Shown piece after piece: positions 40,004-49,919 of a DNA stretch of 64,000 bases. The position numbers were made by a program, and so were the translations under genes. The DNA lies in assembly GCF_029873215.1 (NCBI RefSeq), contig NZ_CP123620.1, forward strand, positions 310,001 to 374,000, read 5' to 3'. Under the pieces are notes generated by a model. It worked only from the letters and a program-made list of their open reading frames with translations, did no database searches and was not told the DNA's origin. Each line of letters starts with the position of its first letter. Positions within the stretch are counted from its first letter, which is position 1. This stretch comes from Nocardioides sp. BP30. Lineage in GTDB: Bacteria > Actinomycetota > Actinomycetes > Propionibacteriales > Nocardioidaceae.

Positions 40004-41140
40004 GTGAGTGTCACCGTCCGACCCCTGTCCCCAGCGGAGCATCTGTCCTTCATCCGCAGCCGGTCGTCGGTGAGCTTCCTGCAGACCCCGGCCTGGGCGC
40101 AGGTGAAGACCGAGTGGCGCTCGGAGTCGCTCGGTCTGGTCGAGGACGGCGAGCTGATCGGCGCCACGCTGGTGCTCCACCGGCCGGTGCCCCGCCTCAA
40201 GCGCTACACCCTGGCCTACCTCCCCGAGGGCCCGGCGCTGGACTGGAGCCGCCCGCTCGCCGACTGGCTGGGCCCGCTGACCGACCACCTGAAGGCCCAC
40301 GGCGCCTTCGGCGTGCGGATGGGGCCGCCGGTGACGACGGCGACGTGGAGTGCCGAGCAGGTCAAGCAGGGCATCGCCGACGACGGTGTGGGACGGCTCG
40401 GCGAGCTGCCGCCCAGCCGTCGCGACCCGGTCGGCGCCCGGGTGGTCAGCCAGCTGCGCAGCGCCGGGTGGCGGCTGCAGAGCCCCGAGGACGGCTTCGG
40501 TGCGGGCCAGCCGCAGTACACCTTCGAGATCCCGCTGCACGGCCGCACCGAGGACGACGTGCTCGCGGGCATGAACCAGCTGTGGCGGCGCAACATCAAG
40601 AAGGCCGCGAAGGAGGGCGTCGAGGTCACCTCCGTGGTGCCGGGGCAGGACAGCTTCGAGTCGGCGCTGGCCACGTTCCACGAGCTCTACGTGCACACCG
40701 CCGAGCGCGACCACTTCACCCCGCGCCCGCTGGGCTACTTCCGCACGATGTTCGCCGCGATGAGCGCCGAGGAGCCCGACCGGATCACGCTCTACTCCGC
40801 CCACCACCAGGGCGACCTGGTCGCCGCCACGATCATGGTCCGGGTCGGCACCCACGCCTGGTACTCCTACGGCGCCTCCTCCACCGCCAAGCGGGAGGTG
40901 CGCGGCTCCAACGCGCTGCAGTGGGCGATGATCCGCGACGCGATCGCTGCCGGCTGCGACGTCTACGACCTGCGTGGCATCACCCCCACGCTCGCCGCCG
41001 ACGACTCGCACGTCGGCCTCATCCAGTTCAAGGTCGGCACCGGCGGCCGGGCGGTCGAGTACGTCGGCGAGTGGGACCTCCCGCTGCGCCCGCTGATCTA
41101 CCGTGCCTTCGACCTCTACATGACCAGGCGCGGGCGATGA
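40004..41140 (+). CDS. FemABX-family aminoacyltransferase (peptidoglycan bridge formation)
   Basis: FemX/FemAB-type transferase of 378 aa with a double GNAT fold. It adds an amino acid from aminoacyl-tRNA to the stem peptide of lipid II or a similar precursor. Landmarks: SFLQTPAWAQVKTEW at the start, YTLAYLPEGPALDW, LWRRNIKKAAKEGVEV and YSYGASSTAKREVRGSNALQ towards the end. It has no coiled-coil insertion. GTG 40004 is chosen for the leaderless hexamer; the frame stays open upstream through the twin repeats. The alanine-racemase-like gene follows after 49 bp and may supply or edit the amino acid used. Confidence 0.85.
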   Translation: MSVTVRPLSPAEHLSFIRSRSSVSFLQTPAWAQVKTEWRSESLGLVEDGELIGATLVLHRPVPRLKRYTLAYLPEGPALDWSRPLADWLGPLTDHLKAHGAFGVRMGPPVTTATWSAEQVKQGIADDGVGRLGELPPSRRDPVGARVVSQLRSAGWRLQSPEDGFGAGQPQYTFEIPLHGRTEDDVLAGMNQLWRRNIKKAAKEGVEVTSVVPGQDSFESALATFHELYVHTAERDHFTPRPLGYFRTMFAAMSAEEPDRITLYSAHHQGDLVAATIMVRVGTHAWYSYGASSTAKREVRGSNALQWAMIRDAIAAGCDVYDLRGITPTLAADDSHVGLIQFKVGTGGRAVEYVGEWDLPLRPLIYRAFDLYMTRRGR

Positions 41141-41189
41141 CTCACCCCACTGCCGCGCTCGCGCCGCTCCGTTTCGTTCGAGGATCCCG

Positions 41190-42245
41190 ATGACCCTGCA
41201 GCTGACCGTCGACGGCACCCGCTGGCGCGAGCACCTGCGCTCGGTGCTGGAGCAGACCCCCGGCCTGGTGCCGGTCGCCAAGGGCAACGGCTACGGCTTC
41301 ACCGTCGGGCGCCTCGCCCGGCGCGCCGAGTGGCTCGGCTGCGACACCCTGGCGGTGGGCACCTACGGGGAGCTGGAGGAGGCAGCGAGCCGGTTCCACG
41401 GCGACCTGCTCGTCCTCACGCCGTGGCGGCCCTACGAGCCCACCCTGGATCCGGCCCTGAGCCACCGGGTCATCCACACCGTCTCGCGGTCGGCCGACCT
41501 CGGCGACCTGCTCGCCCGCCAGCCCGGTGCCCGCGTCGTGCTGGAGAGGATGACCTCGATGCGCCGCCACGGGCTGGCTGCGGCGGACCTGTGGGCGCTC
41601 GCCGGTCAGGCCCGCAACCGTGCCCGGCTCGAGGGCGTCGCGATCCACCTTCCGATGGGTGCTCAGGGCGCCAACCTGGCCGAGGCGCGAGCCCTGATGA
41701 CCGACATCATCGGGGCGGGCGGCAACGGCACCGTCGCCCCGATCGTGTGGGTCTCCCACCTCACCGCGACCGAGTTGGCCACGCTGCGCCACCAGTACGC
41801 CGACCTCACCATCCGACCCCGCGTCGGCACCGGGCTGTGGCTCGGCGACCGCGGGGCGCTCGAGGTCACGGCGGTCGTGCAGGACGTGCATCCCATCCAC
41901 CGCGGCGACACGTTCGGCTACCGCGGCCGCAGCACGCTGCGCTCCGGCCACCTCATCATCGCCAGCGGTGGCACAGCGCACGGCCTCGGGCTGACGGCAC
42001 CGAACGGAGCCGGCTCCCTGAGAGCGAGAGCGAACGCGGCGGCACGCGGCGGCCTGGACGCCGTCGGACTGGTGCGCTCGCCGTACTTCCTCGACGGTCA
42101 GCAGCTCGTCTTCGCCGAGCCGCCGCACATGCAGGCCTCGATGCTGCTGCTGCCGCACGGCGCCCGGGTCCCGGAGGTCGGCGAGCGGATCCCGGTCCGG
42201 GTCCGCTACACCACCACGACGTTCGACGAGATCATCGTCGACTGA
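41190..42245 (+). CDS. Alanine racemase-like PLP protein
   Basis: PLP-dependent protein of 351 aa. K31 in VPVAKGNGYGF is the PLP lysine of the alanine-racemase N-terminal barrel, and ERMTSMRRHGL and AIHLPMGAQG are barrel segments. The C-terminal domain differs from classical Alr: I cannot find the usual GYADG region that carries the second catalytic tyrosine, and instead see FGYRGRSTLRSGHLIIASG. It may be a racemase for another amino acid or a decarboxylase-like relative. It is paired with FemX, and its 3' end overlaps the convergent GT87-like gene by 40 bp. Confidence 0.75.
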   Translation: MTLQLTVDGTRWREHLRSVLEQTPGLVPVAKGNGYGFTVGRLARRAEWLGCDTLAVGTYGELEEAASRFHGDLLVLTPWRPYEPTLDPALSHRVIHTVSRSADLGDLLARQPGARVVLERMTSMRRHGLAAADLWALAGQARNRARLEGVAIHLPMGAQGANLAEARALMTDIIGAGGNGTVAPIVWVSHLTATELATLRHQYADLTIRPRVGTGLWLGDRGALEVTAVVQDVHPIHRGDTFGYRGRSTLRSGHLIIASGGTAHGLGLTAPNGAGSLRARANAAARGGLDAVGLVRSPYFLDGQQLVFAEPPHMQASMLLLPHGARVPEVGERIPVRVRYTTTTFDEIIVD

Positions 42246-43639
42246 GCCGCACGCTCCTCGTCGGCCGCCTCGGTGAGCACGACCGGGTCGTGCCGGGGCG
42301 AGAGCACGTCGCGCGCCACGATGCCGACGAGATACAGCTCGCCGAGGACGCGGATCACCACGACCAGCCAGTAGAACGGCTGGTCGTCACCCCCGCCGGC
42401 GGTGAACAGGCCGCCCAGGTACCACCACACGCCGGCGAAGTAGAGCACCTCGGTGGCCTGCCAGATCAGCTGGTCGCGCCAGCGCGGCCGCGCCAGCACC
42501 GCGAGGGGCAGCAGCCACAGCACGTACTGCGGTGAGTAGACCTTGTTGACCAGCAGGAAGCCGGCGACGATCAGGAACCCGAGCTGGGCGAAGCGCGGCG
42601 TCCGCGGCGCGAGCAGGCCGAGCACCAGGACGGCCAGGCACCAACCGCCGAAGAGCAGCCAGGACCAGACGTTGATCGTGTGCGCGCTGAAGGTGTGGCC
42701 GGTGACCTGCTGCGCGACCAGCCACAGGGAGCCGAGGTCGGCGCCGCGGGTGCTGTTGAACGACCAGAAGACCTTCCACTGCGCGACGCCGCTGAGCAGC
42801 GCCGGCATGTTGAACACGACCCAGGCGATCACCGCCGAGCCGGCCGCCATGATGAGGTCGGGCCAGCGTCGCCGGCGCCAGCAGATGACGAGCAGGCCGC
42901 CGAGCAGGAAGAGCGGGTAGAGCTTGGTCGCCGTACCGAGCCCGATCATCACGCCGGTCAGGACCGGCCGGTCGCGCGACCACGCCCACAGCGCACCGGC
43001 GACGAACCCGACGGCGAGCAGGTCCCAGTTGATCATCCCGGTGAGCAGCAGCGCCGGCGAGAGGGCGAACGCGGCAGCGTCCCAGGGTCGTCGGCGGTTG
43101 ACGCCGGCGATCAGCCAGCAGGCCAGCAGGGCGACGACGGCGAAGCCGATGGTGTTGACCGAGACGTAGAGCCGGATCTCGTGCAGCACATCGTCCTCGC
43201 CCCAGAGCTTGTCGGTGGACAGGGCCGCGCGCGGGCTCAGGTCGGGCGACCCTGCCAGCCAGTGGGTGACGTACGCCGTGCCCCACGCCCAGTAGGCGAT
43301 CCCGACCGGATACTCCATCACCTCGTAGCGCGCGCGGGTGGTGGCGTCGCCGCTGTAGGGCCACTTGAGCTCGGCGAAGCCGCGCCCGGTGTAGAGGTAG
43401 GGCAGGTCGGAGTAGCACATGTGGGTGTAGCGGGTGTTCCCGCCGGACCAGGTCTGGCTGTAGCAGGAGCTCTTCTGCACCATGCCGAGCGCCATCACGA
43501 TGGCGGTCAGCAGCAGCAGCACCCGCACGGGGGTCCACCAGCGGTGCCGGCCGGCGTGCTCGCCGACCGGTCCGCCGATGGACTCACTGAGCGTCTCGAC
43601 GACGCGGTCCTCGTGCGCGGGTGCGACGACGCCAGCCAT
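42206..43639 (-). CDS. GT87/DUF2029-like polytopic mannosyltransferase
   Basis: Membrane protein of 477 aa with about ten helices. The first outer loop after helix 1 holds [21 protein letters not shown], where the Asp is the likely catalytic residue of this GT-C family. [26 protein letters not shown] and [15 protein letters not shown] are typical DUF2029 motifs of actinobacterial polyprenol-dependent mannosyltransferases. ATG 43639 has TAAGAT 7 nt before it. It lies immediately downstream of the class A PBP gene on the same strand. Confidence 0.8.
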   Translation of the reverse strand: MAGVVAPAHEDRVVETLSESIGGPVGEHAGRHRWWTPVRVLLLLTAIVMALGMVQKSSCYSQTWSGGNTRYTHMCYSDLPYLYTGRGFAELKWPYSGDATTRARYEVMEYPVGIAYWAWGTAYVTHWLAGSPDLSPRAALSTDKLWGEDDVLHEIRLYVSVNTIGFAVVALLACWLIAGVNRRRPWDAAAFALSPALLLTGMINWDLLAVGFVAGALWAWSRDRPVLTGVMIGLGTATKLYPLFLLGGLLVICWRRRRWPDLIMAAGSAVIAWVVFNMPALLSGVAQWKVFWSFNSTRGADLGSLWLVAQQVTGHTFSAHTINVWSWLLFGGWCLAVLVLGLLAPRTPRFAQLGFLIVAGFLLVNKVYSPQYVLWLLPLAVLARPRWRDQLIWQATEVLYFAGVWWYLGGLFTAGGGDDQPFYWLVVVIRVLGELYLVGIVARDVLSPRHDPVVLTEAADEERAAQSTMISSNVVVV

Positions 43640-43646
43640 GCCCGGG

Positions 43647-43652
43647 ATCTTA
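43647..43652 (-). promoter_or_regulatory. Leaderless -10 element of the GT87-like gene
   Basis: TAAGAT 7 nt before ATG 43639, minus strand. Confidence 0.45.
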
Positions 43653-43669
43653 GGCGACCGCGCGAGCCG

Positions 43670-45982
43670 CTAGGGACCGGCGGTCGCCGTCGCGCTCGGC
43701 GGCGAGGAGGTCTGCGGACCGCACCCCAGCACGCCACAGGTGCTCCCACCCGACGGCGGTGCCTGGCTCGAGGTCGGCGGCGAGGGCTGCACCTGGTGCG
43801 TCGGGCTCGGGGTCGACTTCGGCGTCTTGGTCTTGGTCGGCTTGGGCGTCCGGGTCGGCTTCGGATGGGGCGTGTACGTCGGAACCGGCGCGTGGCTGGT
43901 GTCCGGCGGGGTCCCGGTGACGTTGGCGCGCGGCGGGAACTGCTCGATCGGCAGGCCGTCCATGTCGGCCTGCATCACCGCTGTCCACGTCCGGGCCGGG
44001 TAGTCGGCACCGAAGTACGACGGCAGCCAGCCGTCGAGGGCCTCGCGGCCGTTGCCACGGATGTACATCACCGCCGTCGCCGCCTGAGGCGTGTAGCCGA
44101 CGAACCAGGCCGAGGAGACGTGGGTGCCACCACCGCTGGCGTTGGGGGCCGTCGCCGTACCGGTCTTGCCGGCGGCGGGGCGACCGAGCGCGAGTGCCGC
44201 CTTGCCGGTGCCGCCCTTGACCACCTGCTGCAGGGCGTAGGAGACGTCGTCGGAGACGTCCTGGGGGATCGCCTGGTCGGTGTGGTTCTTGTACCTGTAC
44301 AGCACGGTGCCGTTCTGGTCGGTCACCTTGTTGATCACGTGCACGTCGGCGCGCTTGCCGCCCGCCGCAATGGTCGCGTAGGTGTTCGCCAGGTTGATCG
44401 GGCTGGCGGCGGCCTTGCCGAGCGTGATCAGCGAGTCCGAGGACTGGAGGTCCTTGGTGGTCGAGGGGATGCCCGGATAGTCGGGGTTGGCCTGCTCCGG
44501 TGTGAGTCCCATCTTCAGGGCGTTCTGGTAGATCTTCTTCGGCCCGTTGGGGATGGAGTGCGACATGTCCACGAACGCGGTGTTGATCGACTGCTGCAGC
44601 GCATAGATGGCGTTCACCCGCGAGCCGTAGCTGTGACCGTTGGCCTCACCGGCCTGCTCGCCCTCGTTGTGCACCTCGAGACCGCCGGGGAAGGTGTACG
44701 GCGAGTTGCCGTCGAAGGTGGAGTTGAGCGAGAAGCCGGCCTCCAGGGCGGTGGCCAGCGTGACCGCCTTCATCGTCGATCCGGCCATGCCGCCGGTGGC
44801 GGCCCAGTCGATCTGCGACTGGAGGTAGTCCTGACCGCCGTAGAAGCCGAGCAGGGCGCCGGTGCCGGGCTGGATGGTCGCGACGCCGATGTGCAGCTGC
44901 TTGTCGCTGAACCCGGCGGGCTTGGCCTGGGCGACGCCGTTGGCGGCGGCGTCCATCGCCTTCTTGGTCAGCGTGGTGGTCACCCGCAGCCCGCCGCCCT
45001 GGATCTGGGCGTCGGTGAAGCCCAGCTTCAGCAACTCGTTCTTGACCAGCGTCAGAGCGTGGCCCTTCTGGCCGCCGTAGGTGTTGGAGGCGTGCTGCTG
45101 GGGGAACTTCGGCAGCTTCGCGGCCGCCTTGGTCGCCTCGGCGTCGGTGATGTCGCCGGCGCTGGCCATCCCGGCCAGGACGTAGGCGTAGCGGCGCTGC
45201 AGCGCCGCCTTGTGGACCGCGCCGTTCGCCGGGTCGTACTGGGTCGGGTTGTTCAGCACCGAGGCGATCACCGCCGACTGGCGCAGGTTGAGCTTGCTGG
45301 CCGGGATGTCGAAGTAGGCCTCAGCGGCCGCCTGGACGCCGTACGCGCCCCGCCCGAAGTAGATCGTGTTCAGGTAGCCCTCGAGGATCTGCTTCTTGCT
45401 CAGCTGGCGCTGGATCTTGAGCGAGAGGATCGCTTCCTTGATCTTGCGCTTGTAGGTGCGCTCCTGGTTCAGGTAGAGCACCTTGACGTACTGCTGGGTG
45501 ATCGTGGAGGCACCCTGGGTGGAGTTGCCCTTGGCGTTGCTGAACGCGGCGCGCAGGATGCCCTTGGGGTCGATGCCGTGGTTGGTCCAGAACGTCCGGT
45601 CCTCGGCGGCGACCACGGCGTCCTTGAGGTTCTGCGGCATCTCGTCGTAGGAGATGGAGTCGCGGTTCTGCAACGCGAACTGGCCGATCTTGTTCTTGCC
45701 GTCCGCGTAGTAGATGTACGACGTCTGGGTCTTGAACTCCGCGTTCGGGTCCGGGATCGACGTGGTGTTGTACGCCAGCACCGCGAGACCCGCGATGACG
45801 ACCACGCCGGCCAGGCAGACCAGCAGGAACCACTTCAGGGCGCGGCGGACCTTCTGCTTGCGGGTCAGCGGCTTCTTCGGACGGCCGCCAGGCTTGCCAC
45901 CGGTGCCGGGGCGGCGCTGTGCGGGGGTGCCGGAGGACGACGGCATCCGTCGCTTACCGCCACTGGGCGAGGTACCACTCAC
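43670..45982 (-). CDS. Class A penicillin-binding protein (transglycosylase/transpeptidase)
   Basis: Bifunctional peptidoglycan synthase of 770 aa. A short basic cytoplasmic tail and one membrane helix (about 48-70) precede the GT51 domain with [10 protein letters not shown] (catalytic Glu) and [11 protein letters not shown]. The transpeptidase domain has S-x-x-K in [10 protein letters not shown]-x-N in QQSINTAF and GKTGTA. The last 80 residues are Pro/Thr/Ser-rich, like the extended tails of actinobacterial PBP1/PonA proteins. The start is GTG 45982 with GGAG 10 nt upstream. It diverges from the PadR gene with about 200 bp between. Confidence 0.93.
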   Translation of the reverse strand: MSGTSPSGGKRRMPSSSGTPAQRRPGTGGKPGGRPKKPLTRKQKVRRALKWFLLVCLAGVVVIAGLAVLAYNTTSIPDPNAEFKTQTSYIYYADGKNKIGQFALQNRDSISYDEMPQNLKDAVVAAEDRTFWTNHGIDPKGILRAAFSNAKGNSTQGASTITQQYVKVLYLNQERTYKRKIKEAILSLKIQRQLSKKQILEGYLNTIYFGRGAYGVQAAAEAYFDIPASKLNLRQSAVIASVLNNPTQYDPANGAVHKAALQRRYAYVLAGMASAGDITDAEATKAAAKLPKFPQQHASNTYGGQKGHALTLVKNELLKLGFTDAQIQGGGLRVTTTLTKKAMDAAANGVAQAKPAGFSDKQLHIGVATIQPGTGALLGFYGGQDYLQSQIDWAATGGMAGSTMKAVTLATALEAGFSLNSTFDGNSPYTFPGGLEVHNEGEQAGEANGHSYGSRVNAIYALQQSINTAFVDMSHSIPNGPKKIYQNALKMGLTPEQANPDYPGIPSTTKDLQSSDSLITLGKAAASPINLANTYATIAAGGKRADVHVINKVTDQNGTVLYRYKNHTDQAIPQDVSDDVSYALQQVVKGGTGKAALALGRPAAGKTGTATAPNASGGGTHVSSAWFVGYTPQAATAVMYIRGNGREALDGWLPSYFGADYPARTWTAVMQADMDGLPIEQFPPRANVTGTPPDTSHAPVPTYTPHPKPTRTPKPTKTKTPKSTPSPTHQVQPSPPTSSQAPPSGGSTCGVLGCGPQTSSPPSATATAGP

Positions 45983-46162
45983 GTGTCACTATCTCCACGA
46001 TCTCGGGGTCGGGCGATACGAGGGTACGCACTGCGGCGCAGGATCCCAGATTCATCGGGGCCGGCCGCGGACGTCCGGGCCCCAGCGTGTCGGCCCTCCG
46101 GACCGCTTTCCCACGCTCCGATGCGACACGGTGATGTACCGGGGATTCGCAACAGCCGGATA

Positions 46163-46175
46163 TATCGCTACGATA
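46163..46175. promoter_or_regulatory. Palindrome overlapping the PadR promoter
   Basis: TATCGCTACGATA is a 5+5 palindrome whose right arm overlaps the -10 hexamer TACGAT, a position where a bound repressor would block its own promoter. Confidence 0.5.
46169..46174 (+). promoter_or_regulatory. Leaderless -10 element of the PadR gene
   Basis: TACGAT 7 nt before ATG 46182. Confidence 0.45.
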
Positions 46176-46181
46176 GGTCTC

Positions 46182-46772
46182 ATGACACGTCGGGCAGAGA
46201 CCATCGAGCTGGCAGTCCTCGGGCTGCTGCACGAGGGTCCTATGCACGGCTACGAGCTGCGCAAGCGGCTCAATCTGATGCTCGGATGGGGTCGGGTGCT
46301 GTCCTACGGCTCGCTCTACCCCACTCTCAAGAAGATGCTGCGTGCGCACCTGATCGAGGAGTCGACCACGTCGGTCACCCCGGTCACGCGCCGCCCGCGG
46401 ATCGTCTATCAGGTGACCGAACCAGGTCATCGGGAGTTCGAGCGGCTCATGTCGGAGGTCGGTCCCACCGCCTGGGAGGACGACAACTTCGACATCCGCT
46501 TCGCCTTCTTCGGTCGCACCGACATGGAGATCCGGCTGCGAGTCCTCGAGGGCCGCCGCAGCCGCCTCCAGGAGCGACTCGATCGCGTCCAGCGCGAGCT
46601 GTCGCTGACGCAGAAGGAAGTCGACCAGTACGCCGGGGAGCTCCAGCGCCACGGTGTCGAGTCGGTGGAGCGGGAGGTGCGATGGCTCTCCGGACTCATC
46701 GACGCCGAGCGAAATCCCGCCTCAGGTCTTGCAGGTGCGGAAGTGACCACCACAGAAAGGAAGGAGCCCTGA
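46182..46772 (+). CDS. PadR-family transcriptional regulator
   Basis: Regulator of 196 aa. The N-terminal winged helix ([22 protein letters not shown], then [13 protein letters not shown]) is the PadR signature, and a long C-terminal coiled-coil dimerisation region (Vir_C type) covers about 110-180. ATG 46182 is preceded by TACGAT. Its stop overlaps the ino1 start as TGATG, so both are co-translated. PadR next to inositol-phosphate synthase is a familiar actinobacterial pair; it probably controls inositol production and its own promoter. Confidence 0.9.
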   Translation: MTRRAETIELAVLGLLHEGPMHGYELRKRLNLMLGWGRVLSYGSLYPTLKKMLRAHLIEESTTSVTPVTRRPRIVYQVTEPGHREFERLMSEVGPTAWEDDNFDIRFAFFGRTDMEIRLRVLEGRRSRLQERLDRVQRELSLTQKEVDQYAGELQRHGVESVEREVRWLSGLIDAERNPASGLAGAEVTTTERKEP

Positions 46773-47854
46773 TGGGTTCGGTTCGCGTAGCAATCGTGGG
46801 GGTCGGCAACTGCGCCAGCTCCCTCGTGCAGGGTGTCGAGTACTACAAGGACGCCGACCCGGCGGGCACTGTCCCCGGTCTCATGCACGTCAAGTTCGGC
46901 GACTACCACGTCTCCGACGTGAAGTTCGTCGCGGCGTTCGACGTCGACGACAAGAAGGTCGGCAAGGACCTGTCCGAGGCGATCAACGCCTCGGAGAACA
47001 ACACCATCAAGATCACCGACGTCCCCACGCTCGGTGTCGAGGTCGAGCGCGGCCCGACGCTCGACGGCCTGGGCAAGTACTACCGCCAGACGATCGAGGA
47101 GTCGGCCGCCGAGCCGGTCGACATCGTCAAGGCGCTCAAGGACGCCGAGGTCGACGTCCTCGTCTCCTACCTCCCGGTGGGCTCGGAGGAGGCCGACAAG
47201 TTCTACGCGCAGTGCGCCATCGACGCGAAGGTCGCCTTCGTCAACGCGCTGCCGGTCTTCATCGCCTCCGACCCGGTCTGGGCGAAGAAGTTCGAGGACG
47301 CCGGTGTCCCGATCGTCGGCGACGACATCAAGTCGCAGGTCGGCGCCACCATCACCCACCGCGTGATGTCGAAGCTGTTCGAGGACCGCGGCGTCCGGCT
47401 GGACCGCACCTACCAGCTGAACGTCGGCGGCAACATGGACTTCAAGAACATGCTCGAGCGCGAGCGGCTGGAGTCCAAGAAGGTCTCCAAGACCCAGGCC
47501 GTCACGTCGAACCTGACCGGCCCGCTGGCCGGCCTCAAGGACGACCGCAACGTGCACATCGGCCCGTCCGACTACGTCGCGTGGCTCGACGACCGCAAGT
47601 GGGCCTACGTGCGCCTCGAGGGCACCACGTTCGGTGACGTGCCGCTGAACCTGGAGTACAAGCTCGAGGTGTGGGACTCCCCGAACAGCGCCGGCATCAT
47701 CATCGACGCCTGCCGCGCGGCGAAGATCGCCAAGGACCGCGGCATCGGCGGCCCGGTCATCGCGGCCTCGGCCTACCTGATGAAGAGCCCGCCGGTCCAG
47801 ATCGAGGACACCGAGGGTCGCGCCCTGCTGGAGAAGTTCATCGCCGGCGAGTGA
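46772..47854 (+). CDS. ino1: Inositol-3-phosphate synthase
   Basis: NAD-dependent myo-inositol-1-phosphate synthase, 360 aa, which converts glucose-6-phosphate to inositol-phosphate, the entry to mycothiol and phosphatidylinositol. [20 protein letters not shown] is the NAD-binding loop; [15 protein letters not shown] and [12 protein letters not shown] form the active-site region. AAGGAGG precedes the ATG. Length matches other actinobacterial Ino1 proteins (about 360 aa). It is overlapped with padR by one base and ends at a hairpin terminator. Confidence 0.95.
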   Translation: MGSVRVAIVGVGNCASSLVQGVEYYKDADPAGTVPGLMHVKFGDYHVSDVKFVAAFDVDDKKVGKDLSEAINASENNTIKITDVPTLGVEVERGPTLDGLGKYYRQTIEESAAEPVDIVKALKDAEVDVLVSYLPVGSEEADKFYAQCAIDAKVAFVNALPVFIASDPVWAKKFEDAGVPIVGDDIKSQVGATITHRVMSKLFEDRGVRLDRTYQLNVGGNMDFKNMLERERLESKKVSKTQAVTSNLTGPLAGLKDDRNVHIGPSDYVAWLDDRKWAYVRLEGTTFGDVPLNLEYKLEVWDSPNSAGIIIDACRAAKIAKDRGIGGPVIAASAYLMKSPPVQIEDTEGRALLEKFIAGE

Positions 47855-47867
47855 CACCCGCGAGCGC

Positions 47868-47899
47868 AAGCCCCGCCTTCCGTGAGGACGGCGGGGCTT
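47868..47899 (+). terminator. Hairpin terminator of padR-ino1
   Basis: AAGCCCCGCC pairs with GGCGGGGCTT around a 12-nt loop, 14 bp after the ino1 stop, and faces the convergent SRPBCC gene. Confidence 0.7.
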
Positions 47900-47939
47900 C
47901 GTGCTGTCCCGGGCCGGTGCAGAACGCCGGGTGCCTCGC

Positions 47940-48392
47940 TCAGCTCTCCGCGGCAGCCTTGATCCGCTGCAGCGTCTGGGCCATCCCGGTGCGCAGGCAG
48001 TCGGTGAAGTGCCGCTGACCACCCAGCACAGCGTTGACCAGCGCCGTCGAGATCGGCGCGATGCCGTCCGGCGTCTCACGCGCCTGGGTCAGCACGGTGC
48101 CGCCGTCGGCACTGGGCTCGAGCCGGAAGGACCACACCGTCCGGTTCTCGGTGATCCGGAACGCGAAGTCCTCGTGGGGCGAGAAGCGCACCACCTTCGC
48201 CGAGGTCGGCCAGTGCTTCCAGCCGTCACGGTTGATGTTGAGGAAGCGGGTGCCCAGCCGGACCGGACGCCCTGCCACGAAGGAGCGCCTGACCTGCGGG
48301 CTCCACTCGGCCATCCGCTCCACGTCGGTGACCAGCGCCCACACGGCGGCAGGCGGGGCGGCGATGGTGACGGCGGCAGTGAGGTCGCTCAT
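47940..48392 (-). CDS. SRPBCC-family (polyketide cyclase/START-like) protein
   Basis: Small protein of 150 aa with the SRPBCC helix-grip fold. AAVTIAAPPAAVWALVTDVERMAEWSP is the standard opening, and GTRFLNINRDGWKHW and RTVWSFRLEPSADGGT form the cavity strands. Such proteins bind hydrophobic ligands; the ligand is unknown. ATG 48392 is chosen for the TAGGTT hexamer 7 nt before it, which overlaps the end of cca. Confidence 0.82.
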   Translation of the reverse strand: MSDLTAAVTIAAPPAAVWALVTDVERMAEWSPQVRRSFVAGRPVRLGTRFLNINRDGWKHWPTSAKVVRFSPHEDFAFRITENRTVWSFRLEPSADGGTVLTQARETPDGIAPISTALVNAVLGGQRHFTDCLRTGMAQTLQRIKAAAES

Positions 48393-48399
48393 GGCGAGC

Positions 48400-48405
48400 A
48401 ACCTA
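48400..48405 (-). promoter_or_regulatory. Leaderless -10 element of the SRPBCC gene
   Basis: TAGGTT 7 nt before ATG 48392, covering the cca stop. Confidence 0.4.
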
Positions 48406-49869
48406 CTCTCGAGTAGCCCACCATGCACGCAGTCTCACGGCGGCCTCCTCCTCGGAGAGGACACCCTCGTCCATCCGGACCTCGAGCAGGAACCGGTACG
48501 CCGCGCCGACCGCCGGTCCGGGCTTGAGATCCAGCAGCGCCATGATCTGCTCGCCGTTGAGGGCCGGGCGCATCGCCGCCAGCTCCTCCTCCTCGGAGAG
48601 CCGCTCGATGCGCTCCTCGAGCGCGTCGTAGGTCCGTGCCAGCCGCTCCGCCTTGCGCCGGTTGCGGGTGGTGCAGTCGGCGCGGGTGAGGATGTGCAGC
48701 CGCTCCAGCTGATCGCCGGCGTCGCGGACGTAACGACGTACGGCGGAGTCGGTCCACTCGCCGCTGCCGTAGCCGTGGAACCGCAGGTGCAGCTCGATCA
48801 GCCGACAGACGGCGTCGGTCTCCTCGTTGGAGAACCGCAGCGCCCGCATCCGCTTGCGGGTGAGCTTGGCGCCCACCACGTCGTGGTGATGGAACGTGAC
48901 CACGCCGCCCTCGACGAACCGACGGGTCTTCGGCTTGCCGACATCGTGCATCAGCGCGGCGAAGCGGGACACGAAGTCGGGCCCTCCCCCGGGCAGCCGC
49001 GACTCCAGGCCGATCGCCTGGTCCAGCACCGTCAGGCTGTGCTCGTAGACGTCCTTGTGCCGGTGGTGCTCGTCGGCCTCCAGCCGCAGCGCCGGCAGCT
49101 CGGGCAGCACCAGCTCTGCCAGGCCGGTCTCGACGAGCAGCGCGAGACCTCGCCGCGGGTGCGGGGCGCAGATCAGCTTGACCAGCTCGTCGCGGACGCG
49201 CTCCGCGGAGATGATCGAGATCCGGCCCGCCATCGCCGTCATCGCCGCCACCACCTCCGGTGCCACGGTGAAGCCGAGCTGGGCGGCGAAGCGGGCGGCT
49301 CGCATCATCCGCAGCGGATCGTCGGAGAAGGAGTCCTCCGGCAGGCCCGGCGTACGCAGGACCCGGTTCGCGAGGTCCACGACCCCGCCGTACGGGTCCT
49401 CCACCCGCCGCTCGACCCCCCCGGGACCGGCCAGCCGCACCGCCATCGCGTTGACGGTGAAGTCGCGGCGGCCGAGGTCACCGGCCAGCGACGTGCCGTA
49501 CTCGACGGTCGGCTTGCGGGAGTCGGGGTCGTAGGCCTCGGAGCGGTAGGTGGTGATCTCCACCACCCACTCGTCCTTGCGGGCCCCGATGGTGCCGAAC
49601 TCCCGGCCCATGTCCCAGGTCGCCCGGGACCACCGCTTCAGGAGCCGCTCGGTCTCGTCCGGGTGGGCCGAGGTGGTGAAGTCCAGGTCGTTCACCGGTC
49701 GGCCGAGCATGGCGTCGCGCACGGGGCCGCCCACCAACGCCAGCTCGTGGCCGGCGGAGGCGAAGAGCTCGCCCAGCGGCTCGAGCACACCGGCCAACCG
49801 GTCCAGCTCGGCGTCCACCGCTCGCTGCACCTCGACGATGGAGAGGGGGGCGAGCGTGGGATCGGACAC
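48403..49869 (-). CDS. cca: CCA-adding tRNA nucleotidyltransferase
   Basis: Class II nucleotidyltransferase of 488 aa that builds or repairs the CCA end of tRNA. ALVGGPVRDAML and NDLDFTT hold the catalytic aspartates; RRDFTVNAMAV and DDPLRMMRAARFA form the nucleotide-selecting neck. A C-terminal HD domain is present (LMHDVGKP), as in the actinobacterial PcnA-like branch. GTG 49869 has TAGACT 8 nt before it. It diverges from the DUF6049 gene; this cca / DUF6049-murJ arrangement is familiar near actinobacterial origins. Confidence 0.92.
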   Translation of the reverse strand: MSDPTLAPLSIVEVQRAVDAELDRLAGVLEPLGELFASAGHELALVGGPVRDAMLGRPVNDLDFTTSAHPDETERLLKRWSRATWDMGREFGTIGARKDEWVVEITTYRSEAYDPDSRKPTVEYGTSLAGDLGRRDFTVNAMAVRLAGPGGVERRVEDPYGGVVDLANRVLRTPGLPEDSFSDDPLRMMRAARFAAQLGFTVAPEVVAAMTAMAGRISIISAERVRDELVKLICAPHPRRGLALLVETGLAELVLPELPALRLEADEHHRHKDVYEHSLTVLDQAIGLESRLPGGGPDFVSRFAALMHDVGKPKTRRFVEGGVVTFHHHDVVGAKLTRKRMRALRFSNEETDAVCRLIELHLRFHGYGSGEWTDSAVRRYVRDAGDQLERLHILTRADCTTRNRRKAERLARTYDALEERIERLSEEEELAAMRPALNGEQIMALLDLKPGPAVGAAYRFLLEVRMDEGVLSEEEAAVRLRAWWATRE

Positions 49870-49877
49870 GAGGGAAC

Positions 49878-49883
49878 AGTCTA
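49878..49883 (-). promoter_or_regulatory. Leaderless -10 element of cca
   Basis: TAGACT 8 nt before GTG 49869, minus strand. Confidence 0.4.
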
Positions 49884-49906
49884 GGTAACCCCGGACCGGC
49901 GGCCGA

Positions 49907-49912
49907 TATCCT
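49907..49912 (+). promoter_or_regulatory. Leaderless -10 element of the DUF6049-murJ operon
   Basis: TATCCT 7 nt before ATG 49920. Confidence 0.4.
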
Positions 49913-49919
49913 CAACCGC

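Noticed and set aside
42680-46771. Very long plus-strand open frame running into ino1
   Set aside because: Only the last 360 codons (from 46772) are Ino1. The rest is Arg/Gly/Val-rich antisense of the GT87-like and PBP genes, an effect of GC-rich third positions.
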